From: an uncultured Oscillospiraceae bacterium
GTDB lineage: Bacteria > Bacillota > Clostridia > Oscillospirales > Oscillospiraceae
Length of the DNA: 32,163 nucleotides
Assembly (NCBI GenBank): GCA_900752285.1
Contig: CAADUW010000239.1
Location: 1-32,163 of the forward strand
Direction of reading: 5' to 3'
Positions within the stretch are counted from its first letter, which is position 1; each line of letters opens with the position of its first letter. Under the pieces are notes generated by a model that searched no databases, was not told where the DNA came from, and saw only the letters and a list, made by a program, of their open reading frames with translations. Shown one piece after another: positions 22,991 to 31,750 of the stretch. The translations under genes and the position numbers were made by a program.

Positions 22991-23965
22991 TTATATCTTC
23001 TGCTGCGGCGTTCCCGTCAGAGCCCAGAAGAGACTGCCGCAGACGGCGGCGGGGGAGACGTTGGACAGAAGATAGTCTGCTCCCTGCCGGACCGCCTGAA
23101 GGGCGTGATATAACGCGGGACCCGTGCGGGCGGCGGCAAGTGCCCGGGCCTCCAGATTGACGGCAGTTCCGCCGGAACGGCAGACAAGGGCGCTTTCCAG
23201 CAGCCGGCACCAGCCCTGAAGCAGGGCGCCCAGCGCGTCCCGGTTCTGCTTTTCCAGCGGAGTCAGCACCTGCAGCAGGGCCATGGCGTCTCCGGCGGCC
23301 AGAGCACGGGCAAAGGCAACTGTCTGAGGCGGCAGCTGCACACCTTCCTCCATTGCGGTAATTGCCTGCCCCAGAAAACCGCCGCCTGCCGCGGCGGCAG
23401 AGCGCAGCGTATCGGTATCGGCCCCCGGGAAACGGCGGCGGAGGGCATCCAGCAGCACGGCTTCCGGCAGAGACGTCAGCTCCAGCTCCACGCACCGGGA
23501 ACGAACCGTAGGCAGCAGCCGCTCGGGATTGTCGGTAATCAGCAGAAACACGCCGTAGGACGGCGGCTCCTCCAGCACCTTCAGCAGGGCGTTCTGTCCC
23601 GGCAGACCCATATCCTGTGCCCGGGGAAACAGATAAATTTTGTGTTCGGATTCATTGGGGCGAACGAACATGTCCGCCCGGGCGGATCGGATCAGATCCA
23701 CGGGAACGGTTTTCTTTTCCGGGTCGTCGATGGTCAGAAAATCCGGATGGTTTCCGTCCAGCACCTTCCGGCAGACCCGGCATTGCAGACACGGGGCGTT
23801 TTCCTCCGGGCACAGAATTGCGGCTGCCAGAAGCTTTGCCAGTGTATGCCGCCCGGAACCCACGGGACCGGAAATCAGATAGAAATGGGAAATATGCCCC
23901 CGCTGCAGGCTGCTGCGCAGATTCTCCTTCAGCCGGTCGTTTCCCAGAAGCGGTTCAAAGCCCAT
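22991..23965 (-). CDS. holB: DNA polymerase III subunit delta-prime
   Basis: This 324-residue AAA+ clamp-loader subunit sits in the complex that loads the sliding clamp at replication forks. It has the P-loop-like GPVGSGRHT (33-41) with Arg in place of the usual Lys. Next come a zinc-binding set C52, C59, C62, C65 (CLQCRVC), then ALLKVLEEPP and the sensor-like VRSRC, all typical of the family. Loss of the P-loop Lys agrees with delta-prime being a non-hydrolysing subunit. It starts three bases after the pyrophosphatase stop and ends 57 bases before ricT, so the three genes are probably co-transcribed. Confidence 0.92.
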   Translation of the reverse strand: MGFEPLLGNDRLKENLRSSLQRGHISHFYLISGPVGSGRHTLAKLLAAAILCPEENAPCLQCRVCRKVLDGNHPDFLTIDDPEKKTVPVDLIRSARADMFVRPNESEHKIYLFPRAQDMGLPGQNALLKVLEEPPSYGVFLLITDNPERLLPTVRSRCVELELTSLPEAVLLDALRRRFPGADTDTLRSAAAAGGGFLGQAITAMEEGVQLPPQTVAFARALAAGDAMALLQVLTPLEKQNRDALGALLQGWCRLLESALVCRSGGTAVNLEARALAAARTGPALYHALQAVRQGADYLLSNVSPAAVCGSLFWALTGTPQQKI

Positions 23966-23968
23966 GCC

Positions 23969-25585
23969 TTAGCCCCACAGTGCGGACAGCATGGGGATGA
24001 TCTGCTTTTTCCGGCTCATAACATGGGGCAGAAATACGGTATGATCCTTGGGTGTGACGCTGAACGCTTGCTGAATGGTATCGTCGTCGCCCAGATAGAT
24101 GATCTGGGTGCCTTCCAGTAGCACGTCCGTAATCATGAGGATCATCAGATCAAAGCCGTCTTTTTTCGCCTTTTCCGCCATGATTTTCAGGAACTCATCC
24201 TTCCGCGCCAGCATGACGGAGCTGTCCACACAGGTGATCTGAGAAACCCCCAGTTTGTGCCCGGCAATATGGAACTCCTTGTAGTCGGTGCCCAACAGCT
24301 CCTGGGCGGTCTTATTGCCTACGGAGGCGGAGAAAATCTCCTTGCCCAGCTCGTCCAGCGATACATTGGCGATCCGCGCCATCCGTTCGGCGGTGCGGAT
24401 GTCCCGGGACGTGCAGGTGGGAGACTTGAACATGACGGTATCGGAAAGAATGGCGGCGGCCATCATGCCCGCCATCTTTTCGGAGGGCATCAGCCCCCGA
24501 TCCTGAAACATGCTGGCAATGATGGTATTGGTGGAGCCGACCGGCTCGTTGCGGACGTAGATGGGGTTCGTGGTCTGGATGTCCGCCAGACGGTGGTGGT
24601 CAATGATCTCCAGAATTTCCGCTTCCTCCAGACCGGGGACGGACTGGGAAGCCTCATTATGATCCACCAGAACCACCCGCTTCCGGCGGGGACGGAGCAG
24701 ATGATACCGGGTCAGAACGCCGACTACCTGTTCGTTTTCGTCCAGAATGGGGTAGCAGTGTTCCCGATATTTTTTCAGAACCTTCTCCTTAACTTCGTCC
24801 ACCCGATCCTGTAAGTGGAAACACACCAGATCCTTCGTCTGGCAGATTCTGCCCACGGGCGTGGACTGGAAAATAAGCCGGGCTGCCCGATAGGCATCGA
24901 AGGGGGTGGAAATAATGCAGGTGGTGGTGGGGAAGCTTCGCAGCTCCTCATCCAGTTCTGCCTGACACAGCACCAGACAGTTGACGTTCAGCTCCAGCGC
25001 CCGGCGGATCATATCCGGCTGGTGCCCGCAGAGTACCACGGAGTTGGGTCTGCTGAACAGAAGATTTTCCCGGCTCTGGGGCAGGGCAATGGTTACGTCG
25101 CCGCTGACGGTGTCAATACTTTCTCCCGCCTCATTGAGAACCTTTCCTTCCAGCACGGAAAGCACGTTGAAAAGGGGAACCGATTCCAGAAAACCGGTGC
25201 TGACCAGCTCCATGTTGTAGCTTGCCACGTCCTCCCGGGAGAGCATGCCGTACAGTGTGCCGTCCTCATTGACAACCGGCAGGGCGGAGACGGTTTTCTG
25301 CTCCTGCAGCAGTTTCCATGCCCGGTCTTCGGTGACGGCGGCACTCAAAATGGGAGGCTGGTCAAAGTCCAGATCCTGTACCTGGGTGTACATGTTGCTG
25401 ATCCGCTTGGGAGGCTGAAAGCCAAACCGATCCAGCACGGTCTGGGTCTCGTCGGAAAGATGTCCCAGACAGGCAGCCTCGTATTCCCGGTTGCCGCAGG
25501 CGTTGCGCAGGGCAGCGTATGCCATGGCTGCTACAATCGAGTCCGTGTCCGGGTTCCGATGCCCGGTTACATAAATGGGATCCAT
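23969..25585 (-). CDS. ppaC: Manganese-dependent inorganic pyrophosphatase with CBS and DRTGG domains
   Basis: This 538-residue family II (DHH) pyrophosphatase hydrolyses PPi to phosphate in the cytosol. Metal ligands are visible in YVTGHRNPDTDS (H9, D13, D15), in VVLVDHNE and in EIIDHHRLAD. Between the N-terminal part and the remaining DHH motifs lies an insert of about 230 residues with a CBS half (VSALPVVNEDGTLYGMLSRED), a DRTGG-like segment and a second CBS half (HCYPILDENEQVVGVLTRYH). CBS-PPases are known to be regulated by adenine nucleotides. The plain enzyme is about 310 residues, so this is the long regulated form. TAAGGAGG precedes the ATG; asparaginase lies 74 bases upstream. Confidence 0.93.
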   Translation of the reverse strand: MDPIYVTGHRNPDTDSIVAAMAYAALRNACGNREYEAACLGHLSDETQTVLDRFGFQPPKRISNMYTQVQDLDFDQPPILSAAVTEDRAWKLLQEQKTVSALPVVNEDGTLYGMLSREDVASYNMELVSTGFLESVPLFNVLSVLEGKVLNEAGESIDTVSGDVTIALPQSRENLLFSRPNSVVLCGHQPDMIRRALELNVNCLVLCQAELDEELRSFPTTTCIISTPFDAYRAARLIFQSTPVGRICQTKDLVCFHLQDRVDEVKEKVLKKYREHCYPILDENEQVVGVLTRYHLLRPRRKRVVLVDHNEASQSVPGLEEAEILEIIDHHRLADIQTTNPIYVRNEPVGSTNTIIASMFQDRGLMPSEKMAGMMAAAILSDTVMFKSPTCTSRDIRTAERMARIANVSLDELGKEIFSASVGNKTAQELLGTDYKEFHIAGHKLGVSQITCVDSSVMLARKDEFLKIMAEKAKKDGFDLMILMITDVLLEGTQIIYLGDDDTIQQAFSVTPKDHTVFLPHVMSRKKQIIPMLSALWG

Positions 25586-25659
25586 GAAATTACCTCCTTA
25601 AAATCATTTCGGGTGGAACAGAAAAATCGGAAACTGTCTGGCGCAAGGTGTTTCTGCCT

Positions 25660-26652
25660 TTATTCCGCAATTTCCCCGGCAAGGCTTTTTTCAAAAACCT
25701 CCGCAATCTGGTGCGGATCCATGCCCTGCCCCAGCGCCCACATGAGCTTGGTCATGGCGGCTTCCGAGGTCATGTCCCGTCCCTGAATGACGCCCAGCTC
25801 CAGAAGCTGGTTGCCCACCTGATAGACCCGCAGGTCCGAGCTGTCGTACAGGCACTGGGTGGTGACCACCACGCTGATGCCGTCCTCCACCGCCCGGCGA
25901 ATTCCCCGCAGACCCTTGTGCAGAACGTTGACGCCGCCCAGACCGAAAGCCTCAATCACAATGCCACGGTAGCCCATGGCGGCAAGCACATCAAAAATGG
26001 CAGGGTTCAGGCCCGGAGTCAGCTTCAGCAGAAAGACGTTGGGGCTGAGCCCATCGGCAAGCCGGGGTTCCCCCATCCGGACGGGAAGGACGCTTTCGTC
26101 CACCGCCAGCCCATGATTGGTGACCTGAGCGGCGTACCGGGCGTTTACGCTTTCAAAGGCGGAAAAACCGGAGGCGCGGACCTTGACCGCCCGGCAGCCC
26201 AGCATGACCTTCCGGTCGAAGGCAAGAAACACACCGGGATGCCCGGAGGCAGCCATGGCGAAGGCGGTACGCAGGTTGTCCGGCCCGTCGGACAGCATGT
26301 CCGCAAGGGGCAGCTGAGAACCGGTAAATACCACAGGAAGGTCGATTCCCGGCAGCATGAAGGTAACGGCGGAGGCGGTATAGGCCATGGTGTCCGTGCC
26401 GTGGGAGACGACCACGCCGTCAAAACCTGCCCGTTCCTCAAAAATATGCCGGGCAATGAGCTGCCACACGTCCGGGGTGATATTGGAGGAGTCCAGGCAG
26501 ATGAGATCCCGGACCGTGATCCGGTAGTAGGTGCGCAGCTGTTCCAGTTCCCGCTCCATCACGCCGCTGCGGTGGGGCTCCAGCCCCTGTCCGCCGGGTA
26601 CGGAAGCAATGGTGCCGCCGGTGGTCAGAAGCAAAATGTTCTTTTTATCCAT
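25660..26652 (-). CDS. ansA: L-asparaginase, type I (cytoplasmic)
   Basis: This 330-residue amidohydrolase converts asparagine to aspartate and ammonia. Both active-site motifs are present: LLTTGGTIAS with the nucleophile Thr14, and VVSHGTDTMAYTAS with T86-D87. There is no signal peptide, so it is cytoplasmic. Length and motifs suit the AnsA type. GGAGG precedes the ATG. It is the first gene behind a consensus promoter and appears to lead the run ansA-ppaC-holB-ricT. The leader contains a small hairpin (about 26669-26698). Confidence 0.92.
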   Translation of the reverse strand: MDKKNILLLTTGGTIASVPGGQGLEPHRSGVMERELEQLRTYYRITVRDLICLDSSNITPDVWQLIARHIFEERAGFDGVVVSHGTDTMAYTASAVTFMLPGIDLPVVFTGSQLPLADMLSDGPDNLRTAFAMAASGHPGVFLAFDRKVMLGCRAVKVRASGFSAFESVNARYAAQVTNHGLAVDESVLPVRMGEPRLADGLSPNVFLLKLTPGLNPAIFDVLAAMGYRGIVIEAFGLGGVNVLHKGLRGIRRAVEDGISVVVTTQCLYDSSDLRVYQVGNQLLELGVIQGRDMTSEAAMTKLMWALGQGMDPHQIAEVFEKSLAGEIAE

Positions 26653-26714
26653 AGTTCCTCCGGAATCCTGCCTGCGCCGTCAAAAAACGGCGGGCAGATA
26701 TTCATACAAAAATC

Positions 26715-26743
26715 ATTATAGCCCTTTCCTTAAAAAATAGCAA
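26715..26743 (-). promoter_or_regulatory. Promoter of the ansA-ppaC-holB-ricT run
   Basis: On the minus strand, TTGCTA (26738-26743), 17 bases, then a perfect TATAAT (26715-26720), about 63 bases before the ansA ATG. Confidence 0.85.
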
Positions 26744-26773
26744 GAAAAAAACACGGCGCATCACCCGGTGGGA

Positions 26774-26802
26774 TTGCTTTTTTCCGCGCAATGGGCTAAA
26801 AT
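26774..26802 (+). promoter_or_regulatory. Promoter of galE
   Basis: TTGCTT (26774-26779), 17 bases, then TAAAAT (26797-26802). It is back-to-back with the ansA promoter. Confidence 0.75.
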
Positions 26803-26831
26803 AGGAAAAAAACAATGGGGAGGTCTCTTCC

Positions 26832-27848
26832 ATGAATATTCTGGTTACCGGCGGCGCCGGGTACATCGGTTCTCATACCTGCCTGGAGCTGCTGAACAGC
26901 GGCTACGGCGTGGTGGTCATTGACAATCTGTGCAATTCCAATCCCAGGGCGCTGGAACGGGTGCAGCGCCTTGCGGGGAAGGAGCTGAAATTCTATCAGG
27001 GCGATGTGCGGGACGGGGAGCTCCTGCGGAAAATCTTCCGGGAAAACGAGATCGGCTGCGTTATTCACTTCGCCGGACTGAAGGCGGTGGGGGAGAGCGT
27101 TGCCAAGCCTTGGGAGTACTATGACAATAATCTGAACTCCACACTGGTGCTGACCAGGGTCATGAAGGAGGTTGGCATGAAGAACATCATCTTCTCCTCC
27201 TCCGCAACGGTCTACACCGCGGACAATGAAATGCCTCTGAAGGAAACCAGCCGCACCGGCGGCTGCACCAATCCCTACGGCTGGACGAAGTATATGACCG
27301 AGCAGATCCTCTCCGGCATATCCCACGCGGACGGGGACTGGAGCGTGGTGCTGCTGCGTTACTTCAATCCCATCGGCGCCCACGAAAGCGGCCTCATCGG
27401 TGAGGATCCCCGGGGAATCCCCAACAATCTGATGCCCTATATCACGCAGGTCGCCATCGGACGCCGGGAGAAGCTCAGCGTTTACGGCAATGACTACGAT
27501 ACCCCCGATGGAACCGGCGTCCGGGACTATATCCATGTGGTGGATCTGGCGAAGGGACACGTGGCGGCGGTAAAGTACGCCTGCGGCAATACCGGCTGCG
27601 AGGTGTTCAATCTGGGCACAGGCACCGGCTACAGCGTGCTGGACATGGTGCATACCTTCTGCCGGGTTAACAATGTGAAGGTTCCCTATGAGATCGTGGC
27701 ACGCCGCCCCGGCGATATTGCCACCTGCTATGCCGATCCGTCCAAGAGCGCCCGGGTGCTGGGCTGGAAGGCGGAGCATACCCTTGCGGATATGTGCCGG
27801 GACTCCTGGAACTGGCAGAGCAAAAATCCCATGGGCTACGGCGAGTAA
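26832..27848 (+). CDS. galE: UDP-glucose 4-epimerase
   Basis: This 338-residue short-chain dehydrogenase-fold epimerase interconverts UDP-glucose and UDP-galactose. The NAD-binding TGGAGYIGSH starts at residue 6. The catalytic SSSATVY and NPYGWTKYM (Tyr-x-x-x-Lys) are present, and RYFNPIGAHESGLIGEDP and VRDYIHVVDLAKGH are GalE-specific. The length is exactly that of the usual enzyme. It supplies galactose for envelope polysaccharides or uses galactose as a carbon source. GGGGAGG nine bases upstream fixes the start. The gene is monocistronic, bounded by its own promoter and terminator. Confidence 0.96.
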   Translation: MNILVTGGAGYIGSHTCLELLNSGYGVVVIDNLCNSNPRALERVQRLAGKELKFYQGDVRDGELLRKIFRENEIGCVIHFAGLKAVGESVAKPWEYYDNNLNSTLVLTRVMKEVGMKNIIFSSSATVYTADNEMPLKETSRTGGCTNPYGWTKYMTEQILSGISHADGDWSVVLLRYFNPIGAHESGLIGEDPRGIPNNLMPYITQVAIGRREKLSVYGNDYDTPDGTGVRDYIHVVDLAKGHVAAVKYACGNTGCEVFNLGTGTGYSVLDMVHTFCRVNNVKVPYEIVARRPGDIATCYADPSKSARVLGWKAEHTLADMCRDSWNWQSKNPMGYGE

Positions 27849-27884
27849 ACCATCGGGCACCGGGGCGACGCAAAACAGGAAAAA

Positions 27885-27932
27885 GCTGCCAGCGAACCGC
27901 TGTGCCCCACTCCGTTCGCCGGCGGCTTTTTT
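27885..27932 (+). terminator. Terminator of galE
   Basis: GCTGCCAGCGAAC (27885-27897) pairs with GTTCGCCGGCGGC (27914-27926) with one mismatch and one G:T pair, followed by six T. It lies 37 bases past the galE stop. Confidence 0.8.
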
Positions 27933-28030
27933 GCGGGAAGAAGTTTGTGCCGCATTCCTGCACCTGCATCGGGCACGCAGCCGCGGGATCCTGCCAAAAG
28001 GAAGTTCCTGATTTTCGGGACTGGCGTCGC

Positions 28031-28059
28031 TTGACAGAACAGAACGTGTGTGGTAAAAT
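28031..28059 (+). promoter_or_regulatory. Promoter of the transglutaminase-like / racemase genes
   Basis: TTGACA (28031-28036), 17 bases, then TAAAAT (28054-28059), followed by a leader of about 50 bases. Confidence 0.85.
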
Positions 28060-28114
28060 TTCTTAGCTGAATTGGACTTTTAAATCTTTATTAAGAAAAG
28101 AGGATTTCCTGCAA

Positions 28115-29368
28115 ATGGGTGCAAAACGCAGTAAAAAAGTTTGGATTTTGGTTGCGGTGCTCCTGATCGTGTGCGTTGCCGCCGGGGTGGTGCTGGCGCT
28201 GACGCTGTTTGGCTCCGACCCCCTGCTGACGGTGGTGAACGTGGAGGCGGGAGATCCGGTCCCGGAGGCGGAGGCATTCCGGGCAAATCCCCAGAAAAAG
28301 CTGGAGGTCAGCTACGCAGACCCTGCCGCCGTGGCGGCGATCGATACGACCGTGCCCGGCAGTTATCCGGTGGATCTGCTCTATAAGAGAAAGATCGTTC
28401 CCGCTGCACTGCTGGTACGGGATACCACGGCACCTACTGCCGTGACCCGGGACGTGGAGGTACAGCAGCTGGAGCCGCCTGTGGCGGAGGACTTTCTGGA
28501 GTCGGTGACGGATGTGTCTCCGGTGACCGCCGCCTTCGCGGCCTACCCCAATATGACGGATCCCAATCCCCAGACCGTGACCATTGTCCTGACGGATGCC
28601 TACGGAAACCGGGCGGAGGTTACGGCACAGCTTACGGTTCGGATCGATTCGGATCCGCCGGTGATTGACGGAACGAAGGACATCACGGTCTACGAGGGAG
28701 ATACCGTGTCCTACCGTTCCGGGGTCACGGTTACGGATAACGAGGATGAAAATCCCATGCTGGAAATCGATTCGCAGGATGTGGATCTCAGTACCCCCGG
28801 CGAATATACGGTCACCTATTCCGCGGTGGACGCCAGCGGCAATGCCGCGGAGAAAACCATTACGGTCACGGTGCTGGAACGGCAGGACGGCTATGTTTCC
28901 ATGGAGGAGATCGATGCCGTGGTGGAACAGGTGCTGAACCAGATCCTGACCCCGGACATGGATACCCGGCAGCAGCTGCGGGCAATTTTTGATTACATTC
29001 GCAGCCATGCAGGTTATGTAAATCACTCGGTGAAGGACGACTGGCATCAGGCAGGCTACCGTCTGCTGGTGCGGCACTCCGGCGACTGCTTCAACTACTT
29101 TGCCGCCGGGAAGCTGCTGATGGAAAAGCTGGGCATCCCCAATATTGACGTGGTGAAGGTCAAGAATTACGCTTCGGACAGCAATCACTATTGGAGCCTT
29201 GTCAGCGTGGACGGAGGAGAGACCTACTATCACTTTGACATGACGCCCCGGACCGTGCCGTCGGAATTCTTCCTTGTGACAGACGCAGAGCTGGACGCTT
29301 TCTCCGCGGCCCACAACAAGTGCTTCAACCGGGACAAGTCCCTGTATCCGGCGACTCCGGAAAACTGA
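28115..29368 (+). CDS. Membrane-anchored transglutaminase-like protein with Ig-like domains
   Basis: This 417-residue protein has a basic N-terminus, then one hydrophobic helix (about 9-32) that acts as a signal anchor, placing the rest outside. Residues 103-176 and 179-255 look like Ig-like repeats of the DUF5011/HYR type (PPVIDGTKDITVYEGDTVSY, then YTVTYSAVDASGNAAEKTI). The C-terminal part carries a transglutaminase-like papain fold with the probable triad Cys325 (HSGDCFNYF), His358 (SNHYWSLV) and Asp375 (YYHFDMTP). Proteins of this design are thought to act as cell-surface proteases or crosslinkers; the substrate is unknown. The start follows AAGAGGA. The racemase gene begins 17 bases after the stop, implying co-transcription. 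Confidence 0.82.
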   Translation: MGAKRSKKVWILVAVLLIVCVAAGVVLALTLFGSDPLLTVVNVEAGDPVPEAEAFRANPQKKLEVSYADPAAVAAIDTTVPGSYPVDLLYKRKIVPAALLVRDTTAPTAVTRDVEVQQLEPPVAEDFLESVTDVSPVTAAFAAYPNMTDPNPQTVTIVLTDAYGNRAEVTAQLTVRIDSDPPVIDGTKDITVYEGDTVSYRSGVTVTDNEDENPMLEIDSQDVDLSTPGEYTVTYSAVDASGNAAEKTITVTVLERQDGYVSMEEIDAVVEQVLNQILTPDMDTRQQLRAIFDYIRSHAGYVNHSVKDDWHQAGYRLLVRHSGDCFNYFAAGKLLMEKLGIPNIDVVKVKNYASDSNHYWSLVSVDGGETYYHFDMTPRTVPSEFFLVTDAELDAFSAAHNKCFNRDKSLYPATPEN

Positions 29369-29385
29369 CAAAGGAAATCCTTCTC

Positions 29386-30120
29386 ATGGAGAAAAAGAAA
29401 ATGCTGGGCGTGCTGGGGGGTATGGGCCCCATGGCGACCGCCTACTTTATGGAGCTTGTGATCCGGATGACCGACGCGGAAACGGATCAGGAGCACCTTG
29501 ACATGCTGGTGTACAATCTCACATCCATTCCGGACAGAACCGGTTTTATTCTGGGAAAAACGAAGGAAAGTCCTCTGCCCACCCTGATCCGGGCGGGGCA
29601 GGCGCTGGCGGAACAGGGGGCGGAGCAGATCGCCGTTCCCTGCATGACCTCCCACTACTTTTACCGGCAGCTGTCTGAAGCGGTGCCGGTGCCTGTTCTG
29701 AACTGCCTGGCGGAAACGGCGGACTGTCTGAAAGCGGGCGGTGTAGAGCGGGCCGGAATCCTTGCGACAACCGGAACCATGGAAACGGGAATTTTCCGGG
29801 ACGCGCTGCTGTCCCGGGGCATTCAGCCGGTGGCGCTCTCCCGGGAGCGGCAGGCGGATGTGATGTCCCTGATTTATGACGACATCAAGGCAAACCGCCC
29901 GCCCCGGATGGAGCTTTTCCACCGGGCGGGAGAGGAGCTGCGCCAAAAGGGAGCGGAGATCGTGATCCTGGGCTGCACCGAGCTGTCCCTGATCAAGCGG
30001 GACTGCCCGGTAGGCGGGCAATATCTGGATACGCTGGAGGTTCTCGCCCGCGCTGCCGTCCGTGCCTGCGGCGGAAAGCTGAATCCCCGATACCGGGAGC
30101 TGATCCGGCAGAAAATGTGA
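29386..30120 (+). CDS. Aspartate/glutamate racemase family protein
   Basis: This 244-residue member of the cofactor-independent Asp/Glu racemase family has the N-terminus MLGVLGGMGPMATAYFMEL, typical of aspartate-racemase-like proteins. Both catalytic cysteines are present: Cys86 in AVPCMTSH and Cys197 in ILGCTELSL. Many aspartate racemases have CNTAH in the first box, so the CMTSH here is a variation that may affect substrate choice. It should interconvert L and D forms of an acidic amino acid in the cytosol, but this is not provable by reading. The start at 29386 follows AAAGGAA; a 22-codon longer frame overlaps the preceding gene. It is followed by the adenylation and carrier genes. Confidence 0.87.
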   Translation: MEKKKMLGVLGGMGPMATAYFMELVIRMTDAETDQEHLDMLVYNLTSIPDRTGFILGKTKESPLPTLIRAGQALAEQGAEQIAVPCMTSHYFYRQLSEAVPVPVLNCLAETADCLKAGGVERAGILATTGTMETGIFRDALLSRGIQPVALSRERQADVMSLIYDDIKANRPPRMELFHRAGEELRQKGAEIVILGCTELSLIKRDCPVGGQYLDTLEVLARAAVRACGGKLNPRYRELIRQKM

Positions 30121-30168
30121 CAGGAAAACGGAAATTCTGAGCCGTTATCCGATTTTTTCATAAAGAAT

Positions 30169-30197
30169 TTGACGGCACTCACAACGAAATCTAATCT
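30169..30197 (+). promoter_or_regulatory. Internal promoter before the adenylation gene
   Basis: TTGACG (30169-30174), 17 bases, then TAATCT (30192-30197) in the 105-base gap after the racemase gene. The adenylation and carrier genes could therefore be expressed without the racemase. Confidence 0.6.
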
Positions 30198-30225
30198 ACA
30201 TCTGCCTGCAAAGGAGATTATCACA

Positions 30226-31734
30226 ATGCGAAATGTGCTGGAATATCTGGAAATGACCGCCCCCCGGGTGCCGGAGAAGGTTGCCATCGGCGCGCCGGAA
30301 GGGAGCCTCAGCTATGGAGAACTGCTCCAGCAGGCGAAAAGCGTGGGAAGCTTTCTGCACGGCACCGGGCTTTATGGGAAAAGCGTGGTGGTGTTCATGC
30401 ACAAGTCTCCCCAGACCATTGCGGCGTTTCTGGGCGCCATTTACGCCGGGTGTTACTATGTGCCGCTGGACGAGGAAATGCCTGCCCATCGGATCGGACT
30501 GATTTTTGATACGCTCCGGCCCGAGGCGGTGATTTACGACGAAGCCACCCGGGAAGCACTGAACGCCCTGCCCTACAGCGGGGCGAGCTACCTGTACCGG
30601 GAAATTTCGGAAACGCCGGTGGCGGAGGACGCCCTCGCGGCCATCCGGGAAAAGCAGCTGGATACGGATCCCATTTATATTGTATTTACCTCCGGCTCTA
30701 CGGGGGTTCCCAAGGGTGTTGTGGGCTGCCATCGGGCGGTGATCGATTATATCGAAAACCTGTGCCCGGTGCTTCAGCCGGATGAAACCAGTGTGTTCGG
30801 CAACCAGACCCCGCTGTACTTCGATGCCTTCCTGAAAGAGGTGTTTCCGGCGTTCCGTTACGGCGGCACCGTGTGGCTGATCCCGCGGCAGCTGTTCATG
30901 TTCCCGGTGAAGCTGGTGGAATTCCTGAACGAGTACCGGATCAACACGGTCTGCTGGGTGGTCTCCGCTCTGACCATGATCTCTTCCTTCGGTACCTTCC
31001 GGAAGGTGAAACCCAAATATCTGCGTACAGTCGCCTTTGCCAGCGAGGTGTTTCCCATGAAGCAGTTTGCCCTCTGGCGGGAGGCGCTGCCGGAGGCACG
31101 CTTCATTAACTTCTACGGTCCCACAGAGTGCACCGGGGTCTGCTGCTATTACGTGGTGGATCGGGAGTTCGGCATGGACGAAAAGCTTCCCATCGGACGT
31201 CCCTTCCGGAATACGGGAATTCTCCTGCTGGATGAAAATGACCGGGAGCCTGCCCCCGGGGAGCAGGGGGAAATCTGCGTCCGGGGCACCTGTCTGACGC
31301 TGGGCTACTACCGGAATCCGGAGAAAACCGCGGAAGTGTTTGTACAGAACCCCCTGAATCACCTGTATCCGGAAACCATTTACCGCACCGGTGATATCGG
31401 ACGCTACAACGGCCGGGGCGAGCTGGAATTTCTGTCCCGGAAGGATTATCAGATCAAGCACATGGGGCACCGGATCGAGCTGGGAGAAATTGAAGTGGTT
31501 GCCCAGCAGTGTGAAAATGTAAATACTGCCGGGTGCCTGTTTGACGGGGAGAAAAAGAAGATCGTCCTGTACTACACCGGTGCCTGCACCCCTGCGGAAC
31601 TGACGGCTTACCTGAAAGACAAGCTTCCCCGGTACATGATCCCGAATCTTGTCCGCCAGCTGGACGGGATGCCCTACACCCCCAACGGCAAGCTGGATCG
31701 GAAAACCCTGAAAGCCATGTATGAGGAAACATAA
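30226..31734 (+). CDS. Amino-acid adenylation enzyme, DltA-like
   Basis: This 502-residue stand-alone ANL-superfamily adenylation enzyme activates a carboxylate as AMP ester and loads it onto a carrier protein. Core motifs are FTSGSTGVPKGV (154-165), FYGPTE (296-301), YRTGDIGRY (386-394), KDYQIKHMGHRIELGEIE and TPNGKLDR with Lys489. Asp200 in LYFDAF occupies the site where amino-acid-activating enzymes bind the alpha-amino group, so an amino acid is the likely substrate. Length and layout match D-alanine ligase DltA. However, the FCGE pocket motif I recall from DltA is FASE here (271-274), so D-alanine specificity is not assured. AAGGAG precedes the ATG; the 19-codon longer frame runs through the promoter. 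The carrier gene follows after 16 bases. Confidence 0.85.
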   Translation: MRNVLEYLEMTAPRVPEKVAIGAPEGSLSYGELLQQAKSVGSFLHGTGLYGKSVVVFMHKSPQTIAAFLGAIYAGCYYVPLDEEMPAHRIGLIFDTLRPEAVIYDEATREALNALPYSGASYLYREISETPVAEDALAAIREKQLDTDPIYIVFTSGSTGVPKGVVGCHRAVIDYIENLCPVLQPDETSVFGNQTPLYFDAFLKEVFPAFRYGGTVWLIPRQLFMFPVKLVEFLNEYRINTVCWVVSALTMISSFGTFRKVKPKYLRTVAFASEVFPMKQFALWREALPEARFINFYGPTECTGVCCYYVVDREFGMDEKLPIGRPFRNTGILLLDENDREPAPGEQGEICVRGTCLTLGYYRNPEKTAEVFVQNPLNHLYPETIYRTGDIGRYNGRGELEFLSRKDYQIKHMGHRIELGEIEVVAQQCENVNTAGCLFDGEKKKIVLYYTGACTPAELTAYLKDKLPRYMIPNLVRQLDGMPYTPNGKLDRKTLKAMYEET

Positions 31735-31750
31735 AAAGGAGAGATTGACA

